Part shown: in pieces, positions 1 to 6,466 of the stretch
Layout of the letters: each line of letters opens with the position of its first letter
Position numbering within the stretch: the stretch's first letter is position 1
Assembly: GCA_002441445.1 (NCBI GenBank)
Contig: DJWC01000151.1
Span: 64,461-81,425 of the forward strand
Direction of reading: 5' to 3'
Length of the DNA: 16,965 nt
DNA from: Pusillimonas sp. UBA6240
GTDB lineage: Bacteria; Pseudomonadota; Gammaproteobacteria; Burkholderiales; Burkholderiaceae_B
The notes under the pieces: model-generated
The model's input: the letters and a program-made list of their open reading frames with translations, nothing else
The model's database searches: none
Told to the model about the DNA's origin: nothing
Made by a program: the position numbers and the translations under genes

Positions 1-860
1 CCTGGGAACGCGACTACGCCGGCAATCCTGATCCCATCCGGCTGGTCAACCCCATCGCCAGCCAACTGGCCGTCATGCGGTCCAGCCTGATAGGGGGACT
101 GCTGGCGAACATTGTGCACAATGCCAATCGCAAGCAAAGCCGGGTGCGCGTATTCGAGCTGGGCAAGGTGTTCATGCGCGACGCGCGGGCCCGGGACGGC
201 GATCTGGCCGTGGCAGGTGTGTCCCAGCCGCAATACCTGGCCGGCGCGGCGTGGGGTCCCGCGCTGGAAGAGCAGTGGGGCGCGGCGACCCGCCAGGTCG
301 ATTTCTACGACGTGAAGAGGGATGTGGAAGCCCTGCTGGGCGCCCAAGCCGCCGACTTGACCTGCGTGACGGAAAGCCATCCGGCCCTGCATCCCGGCCG
401 TTCGGCGCGGCTTTATCTGGCCGGCAAACCCGTCGGTTGGCTGGGCGAGATCCACCCGCGCTGGGCGCAGCAGTGCGATCTGGCGCAGCCTCCAGTCGTT
501 TTCGAACTGGATGCCGCGGCGATCTCTCACAGCCCCATGCCGGCGCCGGCCGAACTTTCGCGCCAGCCCATCGTCATCCGCGACCTGGCTGTATGGGCCG
601 GCCTGGACGTCCGCTATCAGGATTTGTTGAACACGCTTACGCAAACAATCCAATCTAATGCTACTCTTGGCATCGTCAAGGATATTAAATTGTTCGACGT
701 ATGGCGCGACAAGGCGGCGCAAGCCGCTGAAAAGAGCATGGCCTTCCGCTTCTGGCTGCAGGGGCGGGAAGCCACGCTCGACGATGCCGCCGTCGAGCAA
801 TGCATGGCGCGCTTGCTGCAGGCGCTAGTCGAGGCACACGGCGTGCGCCAGCGCGCCTGA
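1..860 (+). CDS. pheT: Phenylalanine--tRNA ligase beta subunit, C-terminal part (5' end outside window)
   Basis: The reading frame is open from the first bases of the window (codons begin at base 3), so this is the 3' portion of a longer gene; the first in-frame ATG at 75 is internal. The protein is the beta subunit of the alpha2-beta2 cytoplasmic phenylalanyl-tRNA synthetase, which charges tRNA-Phe. Visible are the NPIASQLAVMRSSL motif typical of the B6/B7 catalytic-like core region and, over roughly the last 95 residues, the ferredoxin-fold anticodon-binding domain (RQPIVIRDLAVW... VKDIKLFDVW). The gene ends 13 bases before ihfA, the classic pheST-ihfA arrangement of proteobacteria. A short stretch near 617-700 uses A/T-richer codons (ACA, AAT, ACT, TCT, ATT, AAA) than the rest of the gene. 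Identification is from recognised sequence and synteny. Confidence 0.95.
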   Translation, partial: WERDYAGNPDPIRLVNPIASQLAVMRSSLIGGLLANIVHNANRKQSRVRVFELGKVFMRDARARDGDLAVAGVSQPQYLAGAAWGPALEEQWGAATRQVDFYDVKRDVEALLGAQAADLTCVTESHPALHPGRSARLYLAGKPVGWLGEIHPRWAQQCDLAQPPVVFELDAAAISHSPMPAPAELSRQPIVIRDLAVWAGLDVRYQDLLNTLTQTIQSNATLGIVKDIKLFDVWRDKAAQAAEKSMAFRFWLQGREATLDDAAVEQCMARLLQALVEAHGVRQRA

Positions 861-873
861 GGAGAACAGGACC

Positions 874-1191
874 ATGAATCCCGATCGTACTTTGACCAAG
901 GCCGAACTCGCCGAGCTGCTGTTCGAACGCGTGGGCCTGAACAAACGTGAAGCCAAGGATATCGTCGATACATTTTTCGAAGAGATACGCGATTCGCTGG
1001 CGCGCGGGGTCGAAGTCAAGCTGTCCGGTTTCGGCAATTTCCAGGTGCGCGACAAACCTCCCCGGCCGGGCCGCAACCCCAAGACTGGGGAAGTCATTCC
1101 CATAGCCGCCCGTCGGGTCGTTACCTTCCATGCCAGCCAGAAATTGAAAAGCGCGGTGGAAATGGCCGGCAAAGCGCCCGCCGCCAAATAA
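874..1191 (+). CDS. ihfA: Integration host factor subunit alpha
   Basis: A protein of 105 residues, the usual length for IHF-alpha. It forms a heterodimer with IHF-beta that binds and sharply bends DNA, acting in nucleoid organisation, recombination and transcription. The HU/IHF signature is intact: LTKAELAELLFERVGL at the N-terminus, the VKLSGFGNFQVRDK core, and the beta-arm RPGRNPKTGE (about residues 64-73) that inserts its proline into the minor groove. The ATG at 874 is preceded by GGAG/AGG purine tracts at 861-870. It lies 13 bases behind pheT and is probably transcribed with it; IHF autoregulation is known elsewhere but no IHF site was identified here. Confidence 0.97.
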   Translation: MNPDRTLTKAELAELLFERVGLNKREAKDIVDTFFEEIRDSLARGVEVKLSGFGNFQVRDKPPRPGRNPKTGEVIPIAARRVVTFHASQKLKSAVEMAGKAPAAK

Positions 1192-1226
1192 GCCGCAGCG
1201 TCCTTTAACCGGCATATTTTCCACAC

Positions 1227-1655
1227 ATGAGCACAAGCGATAATCCCTCCGTCATCTTGCCTCCGATCCCCGCCAAACGGTATTTCACCATAGGCGAGGT
1301 CAGTGAACTGTGTTGCGTCAAGCCGCATGTGCTGCGCTATTGGGAACAGGAATTCACTCAGCTCAAGCCTGTGAAGCGCCGCGGCAATCGCCGCTATTAC
1401 CAGCACCACGAAGTGCTGCTCATCCGGCGCATACGCAATCTGCTTTACGAGCAGGGCTTCACCATCAGCGGGGCGCGCAACCGCCTGGGCGACGTGCACG
1501 AGGTCGAGCACGACCAGGACGCGGCGGTGCGCCTGAGCGGCGCCGAGCTGCAGGCTTTGCGCAATGACCTCGACGACGTCAGGCGCATGCTTACGGAAGC
1601 GCTGGAACGATCCGGCGCCGCGGCGCCGGTGCAAGGCGACATTCCGCTGTCCTGA
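1227..1655 (+). CDS. MerR-family transcriptional regulator
   Basis: A protein of 142 residues with an N-terminal winged helix-turn-helix of the MerR superfamily at about residues 18-86: YFTIGEVSELCCVKPHVLRYWE, then the wing RRGNRRYYQHHEV. The rest (about 87-142) is an acidic helical segment likely to be the dimerisation coiled coil, with no obvious metal-binding cysteine cluster; the CC at 29-30 lies inside the DNA-binding domain. This is the conserved MlrA-like MerR gene found directly after ihfA in many beta- and gammaproteobacteria. Its ligand and target genes are unknown. The 35-base gap to ihfA suggests co-transcription. The domain is certain, the biological role is not. Confidence 0.9.
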   Translation: MSTSDNPSVILPPIPAKRYFTIGEVSELCCVKPHVLRYWEQEFTQLKPVKRRGNRRYYQHHEVLLIRRIRNLLYEQGFTISGARNRLGDVHEVEHDQDAAVRLSGAELQALRNDLDDVRRMLTEALERSGAAAPVQGDIPLS

Positions 1656-1741
1656 AGGCGGGCGCATGGGCCACAGGCTCGCGCAAAGTTAACAATCGTC
1701 AATAAAATACGGAATTCTTGGACAAAGCCCGGCGGGGAAAT

Positions 1742-1763
1742 TAACGTTACACAACCTAACGTT
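1742..1763. promoter_or_regulatory. Twin AACGTT-centred repeats upstream of the AraC-type gene
   Basis: The heptamer TAACGTT occurs at 1742-1748 and again at 1757-1763, exactly 15 bases apart and on the same face to within about 1.5 helical turns. Each contains the palindrome AACGTT. They lie 21 bases upstream of the ATG at 1784, in an AT-rich patch (1686-1765) that also holds a weak promoter-like pair, TTGGAC at 1718 and TTAACG at 1741 with a 17-base spacer. They are plausible half-sites for a dimeric regulator, possibly the AraC-type protein itself. Inference only. Confidence 0.3.
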
Positions 1764-1783
1764 CGGGGCCGGCCGCTTGCGGC

Positions 1784-2233
1784 ATGGCCCCCGCTGTCCG
1801 CTTTATGTCCGCTTTCCCGACGCCTCCTCTGTGGCCGGATGAACCCGGCGATCAATCGCTATTGCAAACGGCCAAGCGCTTGCTCGCTTCGCCCAGAGGG
1901 TATGCCTTGCGGCAGAAGGAATTGGCTGCGGCCCTGGGCGTCGATGCGCGCCATATCGCCACTCTCTTTCGCCGGCATTTGGGCATGACGCCCGCGCAAT
2001 TCATGCGCGAGGAACGCATGCTCAGGGCGCAGCGGCTGCTGTTGCAGACGTCTTCGAGCTTGTCGGACATTGCCGCGCAATTGGGTTTTTCCAGCGCGGC
2101 CAGCTTTTCCAGCGCCTTTCGCGATTACACCGGCATGACGCCGTCGAGCTTCCGCAAGAGCGCGCCCATGGAATCCATCACCGCCTTGCGGGGCGCCATC
2201 CAGTGGAGTTCGCCACAGTCTTCCAAAGACTGA
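1784..2233 (+). CDS. Small AraC-type helix-turn-helix regulator (DNA-binding domain only)
   Basis: A protein of 149 residues, or 142 if the second ATG at 1805 is used; neither start has a convincing Shine-Dalgarno sequence. Nearly the whole protein is one AraC/XylS DNA-binding domain at about residues 25-125. The first helix-turn-helix is KELAAALGVDARHIATLFRRHLGMTPAQFM; the second contains LSDIAAQLGFSSAASFSSAFRDYTGMTPSSFRKS, the family signature. The usual N-terminal sensor domain of about 150-180 residues is absent; only ~24 residues precede the HTH, followed by a ~25-residue tail. Proteins of this MarA/SoxS-like size are usually controlled by their abundance rather than by a ligand. A DUF455 gene follows after 60 bases. 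Target genes cannot be inferred. Confidence 0.82.
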   Translation: MAPAVRFMSAFPTPPLWPDEPGDQSLLQTAKRLLASPRGYALRQKELAAALGVDARHIATLFRRHLGMTPAQFMREERMLRAQRLLLQTSSSLSDIAAQLGFSSAASFSSAFRDYTGMTPSSFRKSAPMESITALRGAIQWSSPQSSKD

Positions 2234-2293
2234 TGTCGAGGCGCGAGACCGGCGCGTGGGTAACCGGCCCGCGGTTCACGATAGAATGCCGGA

Positions 2294-3154
2294 ATGAAGT
2301 CCGATACCTTGCGCGCCAGAGCCTTGGCCGCCTTGCTGCTTACCGATCCCGCCGCCAAAGCGGCCGCCGTGGCCGGCCTGGCCGATACGCCTGTTGTGGG
2401 CGCGGACGATGACCCGGCAAAGCTGGCCCGCGGCGTATCGCTGTCTTTGTCGGCCGCCGAAGGCATGCATTCCGGTGGAATCCAGGCGGCCATACCCGGA
2501 CGGCCCGACCGGCCGCAATTGGTGCATCCGCAGCGCGTCAAGCAGCGCGCCATGGGGTCGCCGGAGGGCAGGGCGGCGCTGATCCATTCATTGACCCATA
2601 TCGAATTCAACGCCATCAATCTGGCGCTGGATATCATCTGGCGCTATGTGGGCATGCCCGATGCCTTCTATCGGGACTGGGCGCGCGTGGAGGGCGAAGA
2701 GGCTTTGCATTACTCCATGCTCAGCGCCCATCTGGAAACGCTGGGATGGGCTTATGGCGATATGCCGGCGCACGACGGCTTGTGGGAAATGGCGGAACGC
2801 ACCGCCAGCGATTTGCTGGCGCGCCTGGCGCTGGTGCCCCGAACGCTCGAAGCAAGAGGCCTGGACGCTTCGCCGGTGGTACGCGACAAACTTGCCGCGG
2901 CGGGAGACAGCGCCGCCGCGGCGATCATCGACATCATATTGCGGGACGAGATCGGCCATGTCGCCATCGGCAACCGCTGGTATCGCCATCTCTGCCATGT
3001 CCGGAGACTGGACCCCGTTGCGGAATTTTCCAGGCTCGCCGCCCAATATCGCGCCCCGCGCTTGCGGGGTCCGTTCAACTTGCCGGCGCGCCGGGCCGCC
3101 GGCTTTACCGAAGCGGAGCTGCAAGCGCTGCTGGATACGGCCGGAAGCAGCTGA
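2294..3154 (+). CDS. DUF455 family ferritin-like protein
   Basis: A protein of 286 residues matching the DUF455/COG2833 family, a ferritin-like four-helix fold. Candidate di-metal ligands are visible in the expected spacing: Glu104 in the HIEFNAI motif, Glu135/Glu136 with His139 in GEEALHYS, and Glu219 with His222 in RDEIGHVAIG. The conserved family stretch LVHPQRVKQRAMGSPEGR precedes the first helix. The ATG at 2294 is chosen because it gives the normal family length; the ribosome-binding site is weak. The family is uncharacterised biochemically; by fold it is probably an iron-dependent oxidase or oxygenase. No signal peptide, so cytoplasmic. It ends convergently 86 bases from the anti-sigma factor gene. 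Confidence 0.85.
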   Translation: MKSDTLRARALAALLLTDPAAKAAAVAGLADTPVVGADDDPAKLARGVSLSLSAAEGMHSGGIQAAIPGRPDRPQLVHPQRVKQRAMGSPEGRAALIHSLTHIEFNAINLALDIIWRYVGMPDAFYRDWARVEGEEALHYSMLSAHLETLGWAYGDMPAHDGLWEMAERTASDLLARLALVPRTLEARGLDASPVVRDKLAAAGDSAAAAIIDIILRDEIGHVAIGNRWYRHLCHVRRLDPVAEFSRLAAQYRAPRLRGPFNLPARRAAGFTEAELQALLDTAGSS

Positions 3155-3184
3155 TCTTGCGCCTGGCGGGCTGCATGGCAGGCT

Positions 3185-3209
3185 GGCGCGGGGCGGGCGT
3201 CCCCGCGCC
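3185..3209. terminator. Perfect 9-bp GC hairpin between convergent genes
   Basis: GGCGCGGGG at 3185-3193 and CCCCGCGCC at 3201-3209 form a perfect 9-bp stem with a 7-base loop, in the 85-base gap between the DUF455 gene (plus strand) and the anti-sigma gene (minus strand). There is no U-run on either side, so it is not a canonical intrinsic terminator; it could stall polymerase or protect 3' ends of both transcripts. Confidence 0.35.
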
Positions 3210-3239
3210 CCAGAGCATCGGCTGCGGCCGGGCGGCGGC

Positions 3240-4661
3240 TTACTGCGCGCCCGAACCGGCCCGGGGCTCCGCTTGCGGCTGGGTTTCCGCCTGCGTCGGC
3301 GCGGGGGGCGCGCCGAAAGTGACCGTGCGGCCTATGAACAATATCGGACCGGTGGGACTGCCATTAGGCGATCCGCCGGCCGGCTCCAGCGTCATCTCGA
3401 AAATCTGATCCGGGGCCAAGTCGCCCATCAGCGCCGCGGGCACCGTCACGGGCTGGTTGGGATCGATGAGACCCAGCGACCTGGGCTGCGGCAGGCTTTT
3501 GTTGTGTGTCCATAATTGCACGGACGAATCGGGGGCGATATCGCTGCGCACCCGAGGCTGCATCAAGACGTTGCGCTGCGGGTCCACCGTAACCACCCAT
3601 CCGGGCGTGGAGCTTTGGCCGGGCGCTTGCAGTATGGCTGCCTGGGTGGGAGCCACCTGCACGATGGTGACGGGCGGTTCGGCCGGCTTGGCCGGCATCA
3701 AGGCCAGCGCCAGCGCGATGGCGGCGAAGACTACGCTGGCGATGCGCCAGGCCCAGATATTGCCGCCCCGGGAAGCAGCCCCCGCGCGCCCCGCCGGATG
3801 GCCCGCGCTTGATTCCGCGTGCCGGTGATCGGCCCTGCGTTCCGCCACCAGGATGGCCTGGTTCGAAGCGCCGCCGCCCGATAAAGCCTGCCCGCCGCCA
3901 GATTTGCCGGTTTCCGTGGCGGCTTCCAAGGACGCGTCATGCGCCGCTGCGCTGGCCGGCGCTGGGCTGGATGGCTCCGGGCTGGACGGCCCCGGGCTGG
4001 ACGGCCCCGGGCTGGACGGCCCTGCGTTGGGCAGCGCCGAGGCGGCCTGCGTTCCGACGGCTGATGCTGCGGCAGTCGGTGCTGCGGCAGTCGGCTCTCC
4101 CGAACGCCTATCGCCGGAACGCCGGCCGCCGGGGCGCCGGCAGCCGGAATCCATGGCGGTCCGTGTCGCGGCGGACGCCGTTGCGGTCTGTTGCGGCGTC
4201 GAACTCGCCGGCGCTGCGGGCGCCGCGGCAGCGCCGGATTCCCCTGCGGCCTGCGCCGCGCTGATATCGGGAGGGCGGACGGGGCCCAGGGTGGGCTCGA
4301 TCTTTTGTCGCGCGGAACCGGGCGGTCGGGCGCCCTGCGCGCTGGTCCCGCTGCCCGCGGTGGAAGACGCATTCTGGGCCGGCTTGCGATACAGGCTGGA
4401 CAGGGCGGGCGTCGTATCGTGGCCCAGCGTGGTCTGTATGCGCTGCAGCAGCAGCGGCGATGGATCGACGGGAGGCAAAAGATCGGTCAGGGCCAGCAGG
4501 CGGTCTTCCCATACCAATGCGGCGGCGACGGCCTTTTCATCCTGGCTCAGCAAAGTATGCACCCGGGCCATGTCCGGTCCGCTGAGCAGGCCCAGCGTGT
4601 ATTCGGCCAGCAGGATGTCCTGCCGCAGGGCGTTCTGTTCGGCGTGTTGCGTGGCGTTCAT
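3240..4661 (-). CDS. RskA-like anti-sigma factor with very long Pro/Ala/Ser-rich linker
   Basis: A protein of 473 residues, much longer than the ~230-280 usual for RskA-type anti-sigma factors. The N-terminal ~80 residues (ILLAEYTLGLLSGPDMARVHTLLSQD) form the cytoplasmic zinc-free anti-sigma domain. Residues ~95-300 are a low-complexity linker rich in Ala, Pro, Ser, Gly and Thr, including GPSSP-type pentapeptide repeats and an Arg-rich patch. A single membrane segment follows (about 303-324, IASVVFAAIALALALM), then the periplasmic RskA C-terminal domain (GWVVTVDPQRNVLMQP... SVQLWTHNKSLPQPRSLGLID) and a Pro/Gln/Glu-rich tail. Its start codon overlaps the stop of the sigma gene (ATGA), implying coupled translation. 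It should hold the sigma factor at the membrane until a signal, probably proteolysis, frees it. The signal is unknown. Confidence 0.85.
   Translation of the reverse strand: MNATQHAEQNALRQDILLAEYTLGLLSGPDMARVHTLLSQDEKAVAAALVWEDRLLALTDLLPPVDPSPLLLQRIQTTLGHDTTPALSSLYRKPAQNASSTAGSGTSAQGARPPGSARQKIEPTLGPVRPPDISAAQAAGESGAAAAPAAPASSTPQQTATASAATRTAMDSGCRRPGGRRSGDRRSGEPTAAAPTAAASAVGTQAASALPNAGPSSPGPSSPGPSSPEPSSPAPASAAAHDASLEAATETGKSGGGQALSGGGASNQAILVAERRADHRHAESSAGHPAGRAGAASRGGNIWAWRIASVVFAAIALALALMPAKPAEPPVTIVQVAPTQAAILQAPGQSSTPGWVVTVDPQRNVLMQPRVRSDIAPDSSVQLWTHNKSLPQPRSLGLIDPNQPVTVPAALMGDLAPDQIFEMTLEPAGGSPNGSPTGPILFIGRTVTFGAPPAPTQAETQPQAEPRAGSGAQ
3964..4023. repeat. 15-bp minisatellite, 4 units, inside the anti-sigma factor gene
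   Basis: Four tandem 15-base units GGGCTGGACGGCCCC (plus-strand reading) at 3964-3978, 3979-3993, 3994-4008 and 4009-4023; the middle two are identical and the outer two differ at two and one bases. On the coding (minus) strand each unit encodes five residues of the GPSSP type. Because the unit is a multiple of three, copy-number change would lengthen or shorten the linker without a frameshift. A second small duplication, GCTGCGGCAGTCG, follows around 4068-4093. Confidence 0.85.
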
Positions 4662-5182
4662 GCTGGCTGCCGCTCCGCGATCAGGCCCAGGCCCGCTTGC
4701 ACCTGGGCCTTGACGCGCGTTTCCGGCATGTTCAGGCGGGCCGAGATTTGCCCGTAGGTGCAGCCATTGTAGAAAGCCATGAGCAGCGGCTTGCGCTGCG
4801 ATTCATCCAGCCGCGCGACGGCGCCGGCCCATCCGTCCGAGCCCGCTTCCTTTTCGATGTCGGGCAGCGTATCCGCCCATTGGATATTGCTCGCGGCGGG
4901 GCCGCCCGGATGACGCAGGCGGGCGAGCGCGCGGTAGCGCAGGATGCTGTATATCCATGCCCGGCCCGTGCCCATCAGCGGATCGTAGCCATCGGCGTTT
5001 TTCCAGATCAACACAAAGGCGTCGCGCACGAGTTCTTCGGCAGCCGCGCGCTGGCCCAGCATCTTCAGCGCCAAGGCCAGCATGTGCGGCGCCTCGTGCC
5101 GGTACAGCGTCTGCAAAGCGCGCTGGTCGCCCTGCGCGCAGGCAAGCAGGGCGGCGTTGTGATCGAAAGAGGAAATAGCCAT
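4658..5182 (-). CDS. ECF-type RNA polymerase sigma factor (SigK/RpoE-like)
   Basis: A protein of 174 residues. The frame is open further upstream, but the ATG at 5182 is chosen because GGAG sits about 8 bases before it and the family N-terminus begins there (DHNAALLACAQGDQRALQTLYR). Sigma region 2 is clear: MLALALKMLGQRAAAEELVRDAFVLIW and GTGRAWIYSILRYRALARLR. Region 4 (LDESQRKPLLMAFYNGCTYGQISARLNMPETRVKAQ) has the helix-turn-helix, but the usual GTVKSR in the recognition helix is replaced by ETRVKAQ. It directs core polymerase to a stress regulon and is paired with the overlapping anti-sigma gene downstream. A minus-strand TACAAT (plus 5214-5219) could be a -10 element. Membership of the SigK/RskA-type ECF group is an inference from the partner. 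Confidence 0.87.
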   Translation of the reverse strand: MAISSFDHNAALLACAQGDQRALQTLYRHEAPHMLALALKMLGQRAAAEELVRDAFVLIWKNADGYDPLMGTGRAWIYSILRYRALARLRHPGGPAASNIQWADTLPDIEKEAGSDGWAGAVARLDESQRKPLLMAFYNGCTYGQISARLNMPETRVKAQVQAGLGLIAERQPA

Positions 5183-5453
5183 ACATTCTCCGTTTATCCC
5201 TTGCGGGCACGTTATTGTATTAGCTGTAGGCCCCGTTTGTGGGCGTGTAGGCTGCGGCGAGTAACAACAGAGCCTGGGCGCAGCCGCAGCATGTCTTTGG
5301 CGCCGGCCCAAGAATGCGGGAGATGCCGGCGCAGTGCCGCGCTGATGGACAGCCCAGTAGGGCCCGTCGAATCAAAGCTGGACAAATTTACTGCTACAGG
5401 GCTGGACATCTCGAGCGTCCAATATTATTTTGCGTAAGCCGATATCGATGGGT
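5183..5453. other. Intergenic region between the sigma gene and the abiF unit, no gene recognised
   Basis: No credible coding sequence is seen; the minus-strand frame open here is the upstream extension of an in-frame or shadow ORF without family resemblance. It should carry the promoter of the sigma/anti-sigma operon, reading left. One structure is visible: GCGCCGGC at 5300-5307 and its exact reverse complement at 5325-5332, an 8-bp stem with a 17-base loop. From about 5370 onward base composition shifts to AT-rich, which may mark the left edge of the acquired abiF unit. The octamer GCTGGACA occurs at 5377 and 5401, probably by chance. Confidence 0.5.
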
Positions 5454-5459
5454 TAAAAT
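5430..5459 (+). promoter_or_regulatory. Probable sigma-70 promoter for the abiF RNA
   Basis: TAAAAT at 5454-5459 is a good -10 hexamer (5 of 6 to TATAAT). TTGCGT at 5430-5435, 18 bases upstream, is a weak -35. Initiation would fall near 5466, just ahead of the first strand of the RNA's outer stem at 5471. The AT-rich upstream sequence AATATTATTTT (5421-5431) may help as an UP-like element. Confidence 0.5.
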
Positions 5460-5465
5460 ACTACC

Positions 5466-5538
5466 AACACACCCGCCACACGTCCTGCCTTCGGGCAGGG
5501 TTCTGCCGAAAGGCAGACGTGCAAAAGGCGGGTTTTTT
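5466..5538 (+). ncRNA. abiF-motif-like structured RNA upstream of the HEPN gene
   Basis: All helices are exact in the sequence. P1: ACCCGCC 5471-5477 with GGCGGGT 5527-5533. P2: CACGT 5479-5483 with ACGTG 5517-5521. P3: CCTGCC 5484-5489, loop TTCG, GGCAGG 5494-5499. P4: CTGCC 5503-5507, loop GAAA, GGCAG 5512-5516. P2, P3 and P4 form a tight three-way junction; a single A (5478) and CAAAA (5522-5526) separate P1 from P2. P1 is followed at once by six T (5533-5538), so P1 plus U-run is also an intrinsic terminator and the RNA would be a ~70-nt independent transcript. Position, size and architecture agree with the published abiF RNA motif found upstream of abiF genes. The likely role is an RNA antitoxin or regulator of the HEPN protein. 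The 5' end at 5466 is estimated from the promoter. Confidence 0.82.
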
Positions 5539-5551
5539 ACGTCTGTTCATA

Positions 5552-6466
5552 ATGCAGGTAGCTACTACTGTACGCGTGCCGTTCAATAAGCCAGCTTCTT
5601 CACCAGAGCAACTGCTGCAAAAACTGGAGCAGCAGGGTTTGATGGTGAACGCCCAGACTCGGCAAACCGCCCTGTGTTATATGCTGTTCGTGGGGGGATA
5701 CCGATTAAAAGGGTACTGGCATCATTTGGTGGATCCAGTGACCAAAGCCTTCCCGGATGGCTATCGATTCCAGCAGCTTGCTGACCGCTGTGAATTTGAT
5801 CGTGAGCTGCGCGCGCTTACGATTGCTGCCATTGAGCGACTGGAAATAGCGGTGCGTGCGGCCATGGCGAATTACCTGAGCCTGAAGCATTCGCCGCATT
5901 GGTTCCTGGATGCCGAACTATTCAAGCAAAGTCGTCATCGGGGCGCGGCGGATCTTGTAGCAAAGATCGAGACGGAGGTCGCGCGCGCACGCGACAAAAG
6001 CTTCGTGAAGCATTATTTTTCCCGGTACAACGCTCCGCATCTACCGCCCAGCTGGTCGGTTTGCGAATGCGTGACCTTCGGTTTATGGTCAAAAACCTTC
6101 CAGTTGTTAAAAAATCCCGACGACCGCAAGGCAATCAGCCGGCGGTTCAATATCGGCCCAACAGAAGTATTTGAGTCCTGGATTCATACTCTGACAGTGG
6201 TCCGTAACCTAGTGGCTCATAATGGTCAACTCTTGCGTGTGACACTCGGTGTGGCGCCAAAGAATTTCCGCAGTGCGGGCATACACTTTTCCGATTCAAA
6301 GTCATTTTATGCGGTAGCGACGGTGATTAGTTACCTGTTAAACCAGACCGGCTTGCCGCATACATGGCCAGATCAATTGACGGCGTTGTTTGCCAAGTAC
6401 CCGGAAATTGATCAGGAAGAAATTGGTTTTCCACTCGACTGGCGGTCCCGGGCTGGTTGGCGCTGA
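5552..6466 (+). CDS. abiF: Abi_2 / AbiF-type HEPN ribonuclease (abortive infection or toxin)
   Basis: A protein of 304 residues from the ATG at 5552. Abi_2 (AbiD/AbiF) hallmarks are present in order: KPASSPEQLLQKLEQQGL (13-30), YRLKGYW (50-56), FDRELRALTIAAIERLEIA (82-100), PPSWSVCECVTFGLWSKT (165-182) and the HEPN catalytic motif R-X4-H, Arg218-Asn-Leu-Val-Ala-His223, followed by Asn224. HEPN ribonucleases of this type cleave RNA, typically tRNA or mRNA, and cause dormancy or abortive infection. The start lies 13 bases after the U-run of the upstream structured RNA. ATG 5552 has no clear Shine-Dalgarno; an in-frame GTG at 5519 has AAAGG 5 bases upstream but lies inside the RNA's P2 stem, so 5552 is preferred. 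Codon use (TTA, AAA, ATT, GAT) is distinctly AT-richer than in neighbours, suggesting horizontal acquisition. It ends convergently 40 bases from the tetR gene. Confidence 0.9.
   Translation: MQVATTVRVPFNKPASSPEQLLQKLEQQGLMVNAQTRQTALCYMLFVGGYRLKGYWHHLVDPVTKAFPDGYRFQQLADRCEFDRELRALTIAAIERLEIAVRAAMANYLSLKHSPHWFLDAELFKQSRHRGAADLVAKIETEVARARDKSFVKHYFSRYNAPHLPPSWSVCECVTFGLWSKTFQLLKNPDDRKAISRRFNIGPTEVFESWIHTLTVVRNLVAHNGQLLRVTLGVAPKNFRSAGIHFSDSKSFYAVATVISYLLNQTGLPHTWPDQLTALFAKYPEIDQEEIGFPLDWRSRAGWR

Noticed and set aside
1656..1783. tRNA gene after the merR gene
   Set aside because: A tRNA-Pro was considered here from synteny memory, but no cloverleaf or T-loop consensus could be found in this gap.
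5183..5311. Longer N-terminus for the ECF sigma factor
   Set aside because: The added residues do not resemble sigma factors, while ATG 5182 has GGAG upstream and gives the normal N-terminus.
5377..5408. GCTGGACA direct repeats as an insertion-site duplication
   Set aside because: Both copies lie on the same side of the abiF unit and no matching copy is found at its right end, so they are likely chance.
5519..5551. GTG at 5519 as the abiF start
   Set aside because: It lies inside the P2 stem of the RNA and before the U-run; the family N-terminus fits ATG 5552, although AAAGG upstream of the GTG keeps it as a minor possibility.
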